A stretch of DNA of 47,504 nucleotides from Clostridiaceae bacterium (GTDB taxonomy: Bacteria; Bacillota; Clostridia; Oscillospirales; Acutalibacteraceae), in NCBI GenBank assembly GCA_016281115.1, contig JAEEHZ010000088.1, positions 1-47,504 on the forward strand, given 5' to 3'. This document shows, piece after piece, positions 35,601 through 43,201 of this stretch (its first letter is position 1; each line of letters starts with the position of its first letter). The notes beneath the pieces were generated by a model. It ran no database searches. It saw only the letters and a program-made list of their open reading frames with translations, and was not told the origin of the DNA. The position numbers were made by a program, and so were the translations under genes.

Positions 35601-37185
35601 AAAATCTAAAAATATTGGAGATATATGGTACAACACTATGAACGGTAAGGCGTACAGGTGGAATGGTAGTGAATGGGACACTCTTGAAGACAAAGACTTA
35701 AAAATACTATCCGGAGCTATTGGTTCATTGAGCTCTAGATTGCGCGATGTAAATCAAACACTTTCTCAGGTTATTCTCGATAACGGATACTTAGACGCAG
35801 AGCAATTACAGGGTGTTATAGACTCTCAAGCTACTAAAATGAAAAACGGAACAGGAAACGTTCTTTTTGATAGCGATGGCATATGGTTAATGAACGCGTC
35901 AACAAAAGACGAAGCCACCGCTGCAGTCTGGATGAACGAACAGGGAATTATGTTCGGAAGTAAAAAGAATGGAAAGTGGAAAGGAAGCACCGCAATCGGA
36001 TTCGAAGGCATTGTTGCCGACGCTCTTGCGTCAAAAGTACTGACCTCGGTGTATATCCGCGGCGGAAATATTCAAATCGGCGATGAAAACAGTCCGGCAT
36101 TTCAAGTAGACGAGTTCGGTAATTTAACAGCAAATAGCGGTGTTTTTAAGGGATCGCTGGAGTCACCCACTCTAACCGGAAAACTTTACGCCGGAGGAAC
36201 AGAGGAAGATACCTGGATTATCGGAGCAGGACTTAGTATAGGCGGAGAAGGTATTTTAAATACTCCCAAAAATGCAAATTTCTATGTTGATACAAGCGGT
36301 AATGTTACGATGAAAGGTGATATCACTTTATCTGGTTCGATTAATTTGAGCGCCGGAAAAATTACCTGGAGCAGCAGCAATACACCGGTTCAAGTACAAT
36401 ATAGTGGTGACGGAATCAATGACTGGCACCCTGATTTTAGGCCTAATACAAACCATCCAGATGAAAACGATTATTACGCGCGCTATAGTTATGACGGAGG
36501 AGATAGCTGGACTGGCGCTATTCTTATTCAGGGACGCAATGGCGAAGACGGCAAAAATGGTACAGATGGTGAAGACGGTAAAGATGCGAATGTAGATTTT
36601 GGAGAAGTAAACGCAATTCTGGGGAATTTGTTTACAGACTGGAAAGGTGAAGCAGCCTCCGAAATAACCGGTTCATATATTTATTCACCAAAAATTAAAG
36701 GCGGAGAAATTTATGGAACAAATATTTTTTCTGGTGATGGCGGTTATACAGATCGATTTGCTGGAGTGACACAAATAACCGGTAAAGGAATAACGGTATC
36801 TGTTTATAACGGCGACACTTTGACAGACGAAGACGAGTATGATTTTGATCCAGCTGATTATGTTAGGAAGATTGGGCTGGGATATTCAAGCGGTGACTAT
36901 GCTTATCCATATTTAGTACTGGGCGCCGGAAGCGGTGATACTGGTGCCAAAGACGCAGGGGTGGTCGCAAAATTCGGACATGGAATTTGGATAGGTACAT
37001 CAGATGTGTTATCGCAAATGGGAGCTGAGCCGATGATAACAGCTGGCTTGACCACCGGGATATTTATTGAATTTCCAGGCACATATAATGGAGATACATA
37101 TAACGGCGCTATATACCAGTATATTGACGGTAAAAAATCTAAGATTGGATCCGGCGGCGGTACAGCAACTGCTGTATTCGGGTAA
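32623..37185 (+). CDS. Tail-tip / tail-associated structural protein
   Basis: A 1520-residue protein with a TTG start and AAGGAGGTG. Residues 1-300 resemble the N-terminal ring-forming part of tail-associated (Tal/gp37-like) proteins. Residues 300-390 form a coiled coil. Two similar modules near residues 906-945 and 968-1020 contain TYYTDNPPSD, TTYYDSTNPS and GDLWFNT/GDIWYNT. Six Gly-X-Y triplets (1304-1321, GRNGEDGKNGTDGEDGKD) form a short collagen-like stalk before a beta-rich tip. It probably sits at the tail end and contacts the host envelope. A peptidase domain is not evident. Confidence 0.8.
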   Translation: MIIDFAKLAALGVLKEQPRLVLRNLDNTAIQTLGNAYNLKANIRYNEVSAITFDIPAYVDGVKTPHYDDIIGMRIIDMLKWGQFILINPETSNDGIREIKSCKAYSLEYELTYKQTYIPEGTYNFWNPFDSENTILGMIINDLKAGSLLSWRIGSVDASLIGKYRTLSEESSNIYNLIKSTVQKTYGCIFDFDTYNRRIHVRDVHSGNYTNGVNISLNNLAKQINIEEDTENIVTVLDVNGGEDVDIRMVNPLGTNKIYNLDYFMNQSHFSTEMIRKWEAWKNKYESIQPRFYNLSVEYSLKTAAIATANAALTDINGTELESLENQRAVCIEWLAQHADNDPEYQNFQERLNELNQRVSEVQTEINTQKDIISELENEQELIAEAMEEITNSIAFKKYFTEDELLILSLYFKEDAIEESSFVLTNVQNYNTANISSKYESLHFSFSGGTVTKTLNNDTNLFMITGGKVVCSSSLATTIKANVIRASYERDTNGKFVLALYLSDGRINNVDFPGGCISFTGHSLVPQSDAQSISASDIYATGTFLNFDGDNGNLYFTRDTTEYERYAVEWDLYDYGKSCLEALAFPTYKFDVSSANFLMLDDFNAFVREIELGQCIYLNTGSEVLEPICIGVDIDFEKMSSMSLLFSDKYSASDKAFKLVDLLDNSISMGKTLNSNKLSYSSFIDSGASTAVKTFMDSALDVARNKVLSSSGQGVSWDNTGLHLRKYKNSSEPEYGFEDEQIWMINNAIVFTDDNWKSSKLAIGKIFDKNLIGYSLTQDKAYNSQKTYYIFDEESKKYIVYTGGAGGWSSATIYEYNEDGSAYGIAAPYIVGTLLAGRNLVIDTGDGTFKVDSEGVHINAMKFYITQSNNLKDTLDGLSGEISKNANKITGAQSSIRNLNKTINTKISTYYTDNPPSDEVSEGDLWFNTSKEDSVNYTSNTLYRYTNNDWEEIRDGAISVAYQAASNAQTTADQKITTYYDSTNPSNKWDTLAKSKNIGDIWYNTMNGKAYRWNGSEWDTLEDKDLKILSGAIGSLSSRLRDVNQTLSQVILDNGYLDAEQLQGVIDSQATKMKNGTGNVLFDSDGIWLMNASTKDEATAAVWMNEQGIMFGSKKNGKWKGSTAIGFEGIVADALASKVLTSVYIRGGNIQIGDENSPAFQVDEFGNLTANSGVFKGSLESPTLTGKLYAGGTEEDTWIIGAGLSIGGEGILNTPKNANFYVDTSGNVTMKGDITLSGSINLSAGKITWSSSNTPVQVQYSGDGINDWHPDFRPNTNHPDENDYYARYSYDGGDSWTGAILIQGRNGEDGKNGTDGEDGKDANVDFGEVNAILGNLFTDWKGEAASEITGSYIYSPKIKGGEIYGTNIFSGDGGYTDRFAGVTQITGKGITVSVYNGDTLTDEDEYDFDPADYVRKIGLGYSSGDYAYPYLVLGAGSGDTGAKDAGVVAKFGHGIWIGTSDVLSQMGAEPMITAGLTTGIFIEFPGTYNGDTYNGAIYQYIDGKKSKIGSGGGTATAVFG

Positions 37186-37196
37186 GGAGGTATAAG

Positions 37197-37988
37197 ATGT
37201 CTTGGAATTATTTTAGATCACAAGACGTGAAATTAATAGAATCTCAATACGTTTTTTCGGGATCTCCAGTCCTGCAAAATGGGTGGGGTATATGTCTTAG
37301 TATGATATTTGGTAACTCGGGAGATTTTTCTTTTCACATAGTCGGCGTTCCGCCGGACGCGCCTCCAACCAGAATCAGGGTGTATTTATCCAATTATGAT
37401 GATTTTTATAGTGACACCGGACAACCAATAGATTACTTAAGAATATACGACGGATATACTCCAAATCTTGCCTTTTCTTATTATATTTCCCCGTCAGACG
37501 TCCAGCACAGAAAAATATATCGCGTTTGGGTGAGGTGTGTTGATCCCGAAGACACCGTAAAAATTAATTTATCAATCGATTTAAGTAAAATCACTCCGTG
37601 GAGTTGGTATGATCAGAATTTTTGGGCGTCTCCAGAAATAACGTATAAGGCTTATCAAGCATTAAATGAAGGTAGGCCTGGAGGACATATGTCTGACTTC
37701 AACTACTTAGTATGGAATGATATGTGTAATAAGGTAAGCGAGATACGAACCAAGTCGGGTAAGTCATGGAACAAGGATTATGGCGCATATAGATTTCTCC
37801 CAATGAATCCGGAAGATAAAAAATTAACCGCCCAAAGATTTAAATCATTAGTTACAAATTTAGATTCAATTTGGGATGGTATAGATACGGGCATTGACAT
37901 TAGTAAAATAACTCCTGGTTCACCAGTAAAGTCACAGTATTTTCTTGATATAACAAATACGATGAATAATATAATTCAACGCATGTGA
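37197..37988 (+). CDS. Tail protein of unknown role
   Basis: A 263-residue protein with AAGGAGG before its ATG. The first 140 residues are beta-rich and have aromatic pairs, suggesting a binding domain. The end is helical. It lies between the tail tip and a Dit-like gene, so it is probably a baseplate part. I do not recognise it. Confidence 0.55.
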   Translation: MSWNYFRSQDVKLIESQYVFSGSPVLQNGWGICLSMIFGNSGDFSFHIVGVPPDAPPTRIRVYLSNYDDFYSDTGQPIDYLRIYDGYTPNLAFSYYISPSDVQHRKIYRVWVRCVDPEDTVKINLSIDLSKITPWSWYDQNFWASPEITYKAYQALNEGRPGGHMSDFNYLVWNDMCNKVSEIRTKSGKSWNKDYGAYRFLPMNPEDKKLTAQRFKSLVTNLDSIWDGIDTGIDISKITPGSPVKSQYFLDITNTMNNIIQRM

Positions 37989-38025
37989 ATTGCAAATATT
38001 TTTGGAATTTAAAGGAGATATAAAA

Positions 38026-38205
38026 ATGAAAAATGAAATCATACAGCGTATTGCATCTGTAATCAATGCGCTTAATAATGTTACGGTAAAAGGTGAAAGC
38101 AATCTTGCCAACATGAGTGGCAGCATCACGGTACTACGAGAGATCGCAGACATGGTTGCAACACTTAAGATAGCAGAGGAAACAAAAAGTGAAGAGGTGA
38201 AATAA
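38026..38205 (+). CDS. Small helical baseplate-cluster protein
   Basis: A 59-residue protein starting at the ATG after AAAGGAGA. An in-frame TTG at 37990 has no site. It is a single amphipathic helix pair (IIQRIASVINALNN and LREIADMVATLKIA). Its last base is shared with the next ATG. Confidence 0.6.
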   Translation: MKNEIIQRIASVINALNNVTVKGESNLANMSGSITVLREIADMVATLKIAEETKSEEVK

Positions 38206-39011
38206 TGTCTTTTTATGGATGTCATTTTAGTTTTGACGGTATTTCGTGCGAAGAGTATGGGTTGATGCTATATGAATTCGGTCAAAGTAATACGGAAAAC
38301 GTTATGCTCACCCCAGATGTAGATATCATTGAAGACAGAATCTCCAGAAGATTTACTCCTCTTCACTACGGAGCCGTGTATAACAAACCTCTGGAATTTA
38401 ATATGACATTTGGCGCCGATATCAACGCAATTGATAATAATACCTGGTTGGACAGATGGGACTTAGAAACGATTGCTGTGTGGTTAACAGGGCACCAAAC
38501 ATATAAATGGTTAGAAGTAACTCAGCCGGATATGGAAACTTTCCGGTACAAGTGTTTTATAACAAACTTAAAATATGTGGATATAGGCAAGGTTCCTTGG
38601 GGTTTTACATGCACCGTGCTTTGTGATTCTCCGTTTGCTTATACGTATCCCGAAACATTTACATATACTTTAAACGGTAATAATGAAGATATTACGCTTT
38701 ATAACAAAAGCTCTTATCGCGGATATTATAAGCCTAAAATTGAAATATTTCCGGGTAATCTGAGAACTTTTAGTATTTGTAATTGTACTGATAATGATTA
38801 CACAACAATGTTTGTTGGACTGCCAAGAGCCATCAACAGCATTACTATCGATAACGAAAATGAAATTATTACTTGTAATGATAATTTGAATCCGTATCCA
38901 TATTTTAATTTTAATTTTTTCCGGCTGGTGCGCGGGAACAATCTTTTGCGTGTCAGCGGCGATGGAACTTTAAAAATAACTTGTGAGTTCCCAATCAGTG
39001 TAGGAGGTTAA
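38205..39011 (+). CDS. Dit-like distal tail protein
   Basis: A 268-residue protein with GAAGAGGTGA upstream. The N-terminal pattern FSFDGISCEEYGLMLYEFG and the beta-rich body with a KWLEVTQPD turn and a gallery of aromatic residues are typical of Dit-family (SPP1 gp19.1-like) proteins that form the hub ring at the tail end. Dit normally precedes the tail-associated gene; here it follows it by about 1 kb. Confidence 0.65.
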   Translation: MSFYGCHFSFDGISCEEYGLMLYEFGQSNTENVMLTPDVDIIEDRISRRFTPLHYGAVYNKPLEFNMTFGADINAIDNNTWLDRWDLETIAVWLTGHQTYKWLEVTQPDMETFRYKCFITNLKYVDIGKVPWGFTCTVLCDSPFAYTYPETFTYTLNGNNEDITLYNKSSYRGYYKPKIEIFPGNLRTFSICNCTDNDYTTMFVGLPRAINSITIDNENEIITCNDNLNPYPYFNFNFFRLVRGNNLLRVSGDGTLKITCEFPISVGG

Positions 39012-39013
39012 TT

Positions 39014-39391
39014 ATGCGATTAAATACTTATACACTCCCTGAAATCAGCTTCGTTGGCGGCTCGACGCAAGTTTTACGATTTTATTTAAAAAATCAGAAC
39101 GGTGAAACTTTTGACGGAGATGGTGCCACATCAGACTTCGCAATCTGTAATTATTCTAATAAAATCGGACTGCCGTTATTAAGTTATACGCCGTCTTTAC
39201 TCGAAGACGAAAGAGGTGTAAAAAGCATACTCGAGGTAACTATCCCACAAGCGGACACCGCGAAGCTTTCTGGAAAATATATTTATCAGATTATTATTAC
39301 CGACTTAAGAGGAGAGTCGGAGATTCCTAATCAGGGAATTATGCATATTATACGGAATATTCATCAAGATTATATTCCGTCAAACGAATAA
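39014..39391 (+). CDS. Small beta-sandwich tail protein (BppU-N-like)
   Basis: A 125-residue beta-rich protein behind GGAGG. The run LRFYLKNQNGETFDGDGATSDF, a central strand region and IYQIIITDLRGE fit the BppU N-terminal fold used to attach fibres to the baseplate. The assignment is by pattern only. Confidence 0.5.
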   Translation: MRLNTYTLPEISFVGGSTQVLRFYLKNQNGETFDGDGATSDFAICNYSNKIGLPLLSYTPSLLEDERGVKSILEVTIPQADTAKLSGKYIYQIIITDLRGESEIPNQGIMHIIRNIHQDYIPSNE

Positions 39392-39452
39392 AGTTATATT
39401 TTATTACGCAGCTTATATAGCGGCATTAATATTACAAAAATGGAGGAAATGT

Positions 39453-39863
39453 ATGAACACAAATTATTTTAAAAATGTTATCATGGGCAACCTCTTTCAG
39501 ACGAGTACGGGCACCGCGCTGCCGACGACTTATTATATTGGACTGTCGAGTACTACACCCACCGCTTCCGGAACGAATGTTACTGAACCCAGCACATCGG
39601 GTACCGGATACGCACGCAAGCAGCTTACTTCTTTAAGCACGCCGTCAAACGGCGTAATTCAAAACTCTTCAGCCATTTCTTTTCCTGAAAGCACTGCAAC
39701 ATGGTTTAGTGCGTCGTCACCTGCGACATATTATGTTATTTATGACTCATTAACAGGAGGAAATTTATTAATGTATAATGAGTTGACGGCACCGAGAATT
39801 ATTGAAGTTAATACTGTCGCGACTATTAAAGCAAACAGTCTTTACTTACAGTTGACTGACTGA
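39453..39863 (+). CDS. Tail fibre protein (common Clostridia phage family)
   Basis: A 136-residue protein with GGAGG upstream. It has the pattern of a widespread small fibre family: MGNLFQTS, YYIGLSSTTPT, EPSTSGTGYARKQL, then IVYD-like YVIYDSLTGGNLL. It is all beta. It probably links baseplate and receptor-binding parts. Confidence 0.7.
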   Translation: MNTNYFKNVIMGNLFQTSTGTALPTTYYIGLSSTTPTASGTNVTEPSTSGTGYARKQLTSLSTPSNGVIQNSSAISFPESTATWFSASSPATYYVIYDSLTGGNLLMYNELTAPRIIEVNTVATIKANSLYLQLTD

Positions 39864-39880
39864 GCGCGGGGTGGGGCGCC

Positions 39881-41002
39881 ATGAAGCATATTGACATAAC
39901 GCTTCCGAAGCGCACATCCGAGCATACAATATATATTGATAAAGATAAGCATTATAACATTGTTGTCTCAAAAGAACTTCCCGATATCGATCTATCGATT
40001 AAGAATCTACTTGATAGACAGGGGATTTATGGTGACGAGTTATATCCTTTAATCACACATTTAACACAGGATAAAATTGAAATTCTTTTAGATCTCAGTT
40101 TATTGGGTTCGCCGTTTCTCTTTTTTTACGACGATATGTCGTTTGGAGAAATTGATAGTTCGCTTATACCCACACTCGAGAGAGAGGGTAGTTTTGATAC
40201 GCTTGCGTTAACGCAAAGTGTGATAGATTTACAAAACACCGTTGACACGAACGTAGAGTCTATCGAGTTCTCTCTCGAATCTCTTATGAGTATACTATTG
40301 CAGCAATACATATCAATGGAAACCGGCCAGCTTCCTTTAGATGTGTCGCTAACAATGACAGATATAACTTATACCGAATTACAAAAGAACAATATGTCGC
40401 TTTTAACGCAGGTTACCAATGATTTATATAAGCAAGTATTTCTTGAAATGACAAAGCGCGGACTGCATTGGCTTACGGGCGTACTCGGTGATTATGACGA
40501 CATGTTATTGAATGATATAGATAACTACTTCCCTTCAATATCTCTTATTGCTGGAGCAAGTAGTGTATATTTACAATATAATTTAATGCTTGGGGAACAT
40601 GATATCGCGCTACAGAGCGCTATTAATGATTTAATGAATGTGGTTATGATACGTTCTGGGCGAAATTCTCTTCCCATAACGTCGAATGATGTTGCTGTAT
40701 TAAATACTATATCTTTGCCAAATGATACGGCTTGCGATCTCGTACTGGGTGTTGGTATTGATTCACTTACACTTTTAGTTTATCCTAATTCAGACGAGTT
40801 TGAAGCGATTTTAGATGATACTATGACGGACGAAGTTAAAGTTACAATTTTTATAAATACGACAAATGCGTTAAGACTAGGAACTGAAGCAACTGATGAC
40901 ATAGAGTTGTGGCGTAGTATGGAATTTTACGACAACGATTTACTTATGACGTGGGATGATTATACACTTGAAAATATGGAAAATGCTTCCAGAATTTCAT
41001 AA
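39881..41002 (+). CDS. Unknown structural protein in the fibre cluster
   Basis: A 373-residue acidic protein. The upstream GGGGTGGGG is an atypical site. Its N-terminus is beta-rich; most of the body is helical and Asp-rich. I recognise no family. It lies between two fibre genes. Confidence 0.55.
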   Translation: MKHIDITLPKRTSEHTIYIDKDKHYNIVVSKELPDIDLSIKNLLDRQGIYGDELYPLITHLTQDKIEILLDLSLLGSPFLFFYDDMSFGEIDSSLIPTLEREGSFDTLALTQSVIDLQNTVDTNVESIEFSLESLMSILLQQYISMETGQLPLDVSLTMTDITYTELQKNNMSLLTQVTNDLYKQVFLEMTKRGLHWLTGVLGDYDDMLLNDIDNYFPSISLIAGASSVYLQYNLMLGEHDIALQSAINDLMNVVMIRSGRNSLPITSNDVAVLNTISLPNDTACDLVLGVGIDSLTLLVYPNSDEFEAILDDTMTDEVKVTIFINTTNALRLGTEATDDIELWRSMEFYDNDLLMTWDDYTLENMENASRIS

Positions 41003-41033
41003 TCAAGCTATACTTTTATATGGAGGAAATTAA

Positions 41034-42524
41034 ATGAGCTACACAGGTAATCTCAATTTATTGCTTACTCCGGAGGCAGACACGTCAACTACATTTAAAG
41101 CTTGGCGTGTTGCTATGAACGGCGAAAGCAATAGTAATATGATGAAAATAGATGCTGCTTACGGCGATTTAGATGACGCTGTGCGACAAGCTCAGGCTAA
41201 GGTTGATGCTGTTTCTGCGAAAGTTTTCGGCGGTGGCGACATTAACACGTGGGCAGACGTACAGACTATCGTCCGTGCCGGTGCAGCTTCACAATATTTT
41301 AATATTGGAGACCAGCTTATTGCTGAAAAATTTGACTCAATAAGCGCCAGTGTCGGAGACAGCACAGGCATTAGTGCAGCGACAGTAGATAAGAACGATT
41401 TTTTATATGCTATCGGTGAAACAAAAGCCGGCGTATATGTGTATACATATGATGGTGCGTATTGGCGTAACAACATGGGAGAAATTGTCAACCTGACTGA
41501 TGAAGACGCGGCAAAATTTTACGGCGTTGTGTTAACCGGCACCCCCGTTGCGGGTGATACAGTCATTATCACCGTCACGACAGAATCTTTTGTTTTTGAT
41601 ATTATTGGAATCGATCACGATACTCCGAGTAATACGAATTATACTCATAGTATGACGTTGCAATTAGAAGATGTATTAGAGGACACGATGGTTTATGACC
41701 CACGTGAAGCCTTTTACTACGCAGACGAGGGCTTATCAGCTGGAACATATCATTTTACCGTGACAGAGGGACAATATGCTGCTGATAACAACAAGACATT
41801 CCAGTTTACTCTCTCCTCAAATGCACCCGCAGGAAGTCAGCTTGTATTTACCCATTCAAGCAACGGAACTTTTGTCAATTCTACCATTAATGTTTTTAAT
41901 AGCGCGGTTGCCACAACCGCAGCGCAAACTGCCACGCTTACACAAGGTAGTTCGGGAACAAATCTCGGAACTATTAGCAATAGCAGCTCCACAACTAATT
42001 TTAACTATATACGTAGGGCATTAATGGGCAACAACCTCTGGAGTAAATCTTGGATACGCCAGTGGCTGAACTCCGATGAAATTGTGTTTTTGCCGTGGAC
42101 ACCTCAAAGTAATTTCGACAGACCGCTCGGAGGCGTTACCGGATGGTTATACGATTTTGATCAGGCGTTTATTAACGTATTGGGTTCAGTTGTTAAAACC
42201 ACTCAAAAGGGTGTGACCGACGGGTATGGGCTTGAAACAACCGATGATAAAGTTTTCTTACTTTCGCGCGCTGAAGTTGATGCCGGTGCTGAACGTAGTG
42301 CTGATGGCGCAGAAGGAACAGTTTACGCTTATTATGCGGGTGCTAGTAGTGATGAGACAAAACGTATTAAAAGCAGCGAAGATGTTCCTAAAGGGTGGTG
42401 GCTTAGAACCGCGCTTTATAGCGCAGGATATAGTTCCAGAAATGTGTCTACAACCGGCAGCGCAACATCAACCGGTGCCTGCGGTAGTTATTTAAGCGTG
42501 GCACCGGCGTGTGCTATTGTATAA
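41034..42524 (+). CDS. Tail fibre with C-terminal C-type-lectin-like (DUF6273-type) domain
   Basis: A 496-residue protein with GGAGG upstream. The N-terminal 60 residues attach to the tail (MSYTGNLNLLLTPEADTS). The middle is beta-rich. The last 170 residues, from NNLWSKSWIRQWLNSDE to GWWLRTALYS and CGSYLSVAPACAIV, resemble DUF6273-like domains, whose fold is related to C-type lectins and to variable proteins of diversity-generating retroelements. It would bind a cell-surface ligand. No reverse transcriptase gene is in the window. Confidence 0.65.
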   Translation: MSYTGNLNLLLTPEADTSTTFKAWRVAMNGESNSNMMKIDAAYGDLDDAVRQAQAKVDAVSAKVFGGGDINTWADVQTIVRAGAASQYFNIGDQLIAEKFDSISASVGDSTGISAATVDKNDFLYAIGETKAGVYVYTYDGAYWRNNMGEIVNLTDEDAAKFYGVVLTGTPVAGDTVIITVTTESFVFDIIGIDHDTPSNTNYTHSMTLQLEDVLEDTMVYDPREAFYYADEGLSAGTYHFTVTEGQYAADNNKTFQFTLSSNAPAGSQLVFTHSSNGTFVNSTINVFNSAVATTAAQTATLTQGSSGTNLGTISNSSSTTNFNYIRRALMGNNLWSKSWIRQWLNSDEIVFLPWTPQSNFDRPLGGVTGWLYDFDQAFINVLGSVVKTTQKGVTDGYGLETTDDKVFLLSRAEVDAGAERSADGAEGTVYAYYAGASSDETKRIKSSEDVPKGWWLRTALYSAGYSSRNVSTTGSATSTGACGSYLSVAPACAIV

Positions 42525-42546
42525 AAGGGTTATGGAGGATTATATA

Positions 42547-42834
42547 ATGAAATATATTTCTTTAAGAGAACAGCTTATTAATGAGCGTCGCAAAAATGCT
42601 TTGGTTACCGCTGCTCAAATGCAAGATGCGGCAAATATTGAATATATTGCCATGATGTGTGATATTGAGTTAGATGCTGACGTTGAAGAAGAAATAGCTG
42701 AATATAATGAAACATATAACGAGTCGAATATAGAATCAGATAACGAGTCGAATATAGAATCAGAATTTGATGAAGATGAAGATGACGAAGAAGAAGACTC
42801 TGATGACGAATCTGAGTCTGACGAGGAGGCGTAA
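42547..42834 (+). CDS. Small protein with polyacidic tail
   Basis: A 95-residue protein starting at the ATG after GGAGG. The frame opens earlier at 42511 inside the previous gene. The first 45 residues form a helix, and the rest is almost only Asp, Glu, Ser and Asn. A 24-base duplication lies in the acidic region. It sits directly before XkdX. Function unknown. Confidence 0.6.
   Translation: MKYISLREQLINERRKNALVTAAQMQDAANIEYIAMMCDIELDADVEEEIAEYNETYNESNIESDNESNIESEFDEDEDDEEEDSDDESESDEEA
42718..42764 (+). repeat. 24-bp tandem duplication in the acidic gene
   Basis: AACGAGTCGAATATAGAATC plus four more bases is repeated directly, 42718-42741 and 42742-42764, differing only at the last base. It duplicates eight residues (NESNIESD) in frame and so lengthens the acidic tail. 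Confidence 0.85.
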
Positions 42835-42836
42835 TC

Positions 42837-42983
42837 ATGAATCACAGCGCTAAATTTGAAAAAGTTAAAGGGTACTACGATAAAGGCCTTTGGAAAGAAT
42901 TTCAAGTTGCTAACGCCGTTGTTAAAGGCTGGATTACCGCCGAAGAATATGAAGAGATTATTGGAAGACCTTATAAGGGTTAA
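42837..42983 (+). CDS. XkdX family protein
   Basis: A 48-residue protein with GAGGAGG before its ATG. The sequence follows the XkdX pattern closely: FEKVKGYYDKGLW, then AVVKGWITAEEYEEIIG. XkdX proteins are small tail-cluster proteins of Gram-positive siphophages, located as here between fibre genes and the lysis cassette. Their exact role is unknown. Confidence 0.9.
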   Translation: MNHSAKFEKVKGYYDKGLWKEFQVANAVVKGWITAEEYEEIIGRPYKG

Positions 42984-43003
42984 TAACTTGGAGGTGAATA
43001 GAA

Positions 43004-43186
43004 ATGGCATATAGCATCATTTCAAATTGGGACAAGCCAACCCGGCAGAAACGCACTTTCTTATGTGATGCACGAGCTGATATTAGTAGTCTTCCGACTG
43101 ATGTGCCTGTTGGTTCTGAGGCGATGGTTACAGCAGACGCATCTGTTTGGATTTTAGACAACTCGAAAACATGGATAGAACTTTGA
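43004..43186 (+). CDS. Small fibre-associated protein
   Basis: A 60-residue protein behind GGAGGTGA. It is a small beta fold (GSEAMVTADASVWILDNS) often found in front of tailspikes in such phages. I do not recognise a named family. It is 15 bases from the spike gene. Confidence 0.65.
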   Translation: MAYSIISNWDKPTRQKRTFLCDARADISSLPTDVPVGSEAMVTADASVWILDNSKTWIEL

Positions 43187-43201
43187 TAAGGAGGTGAACT
43201 T

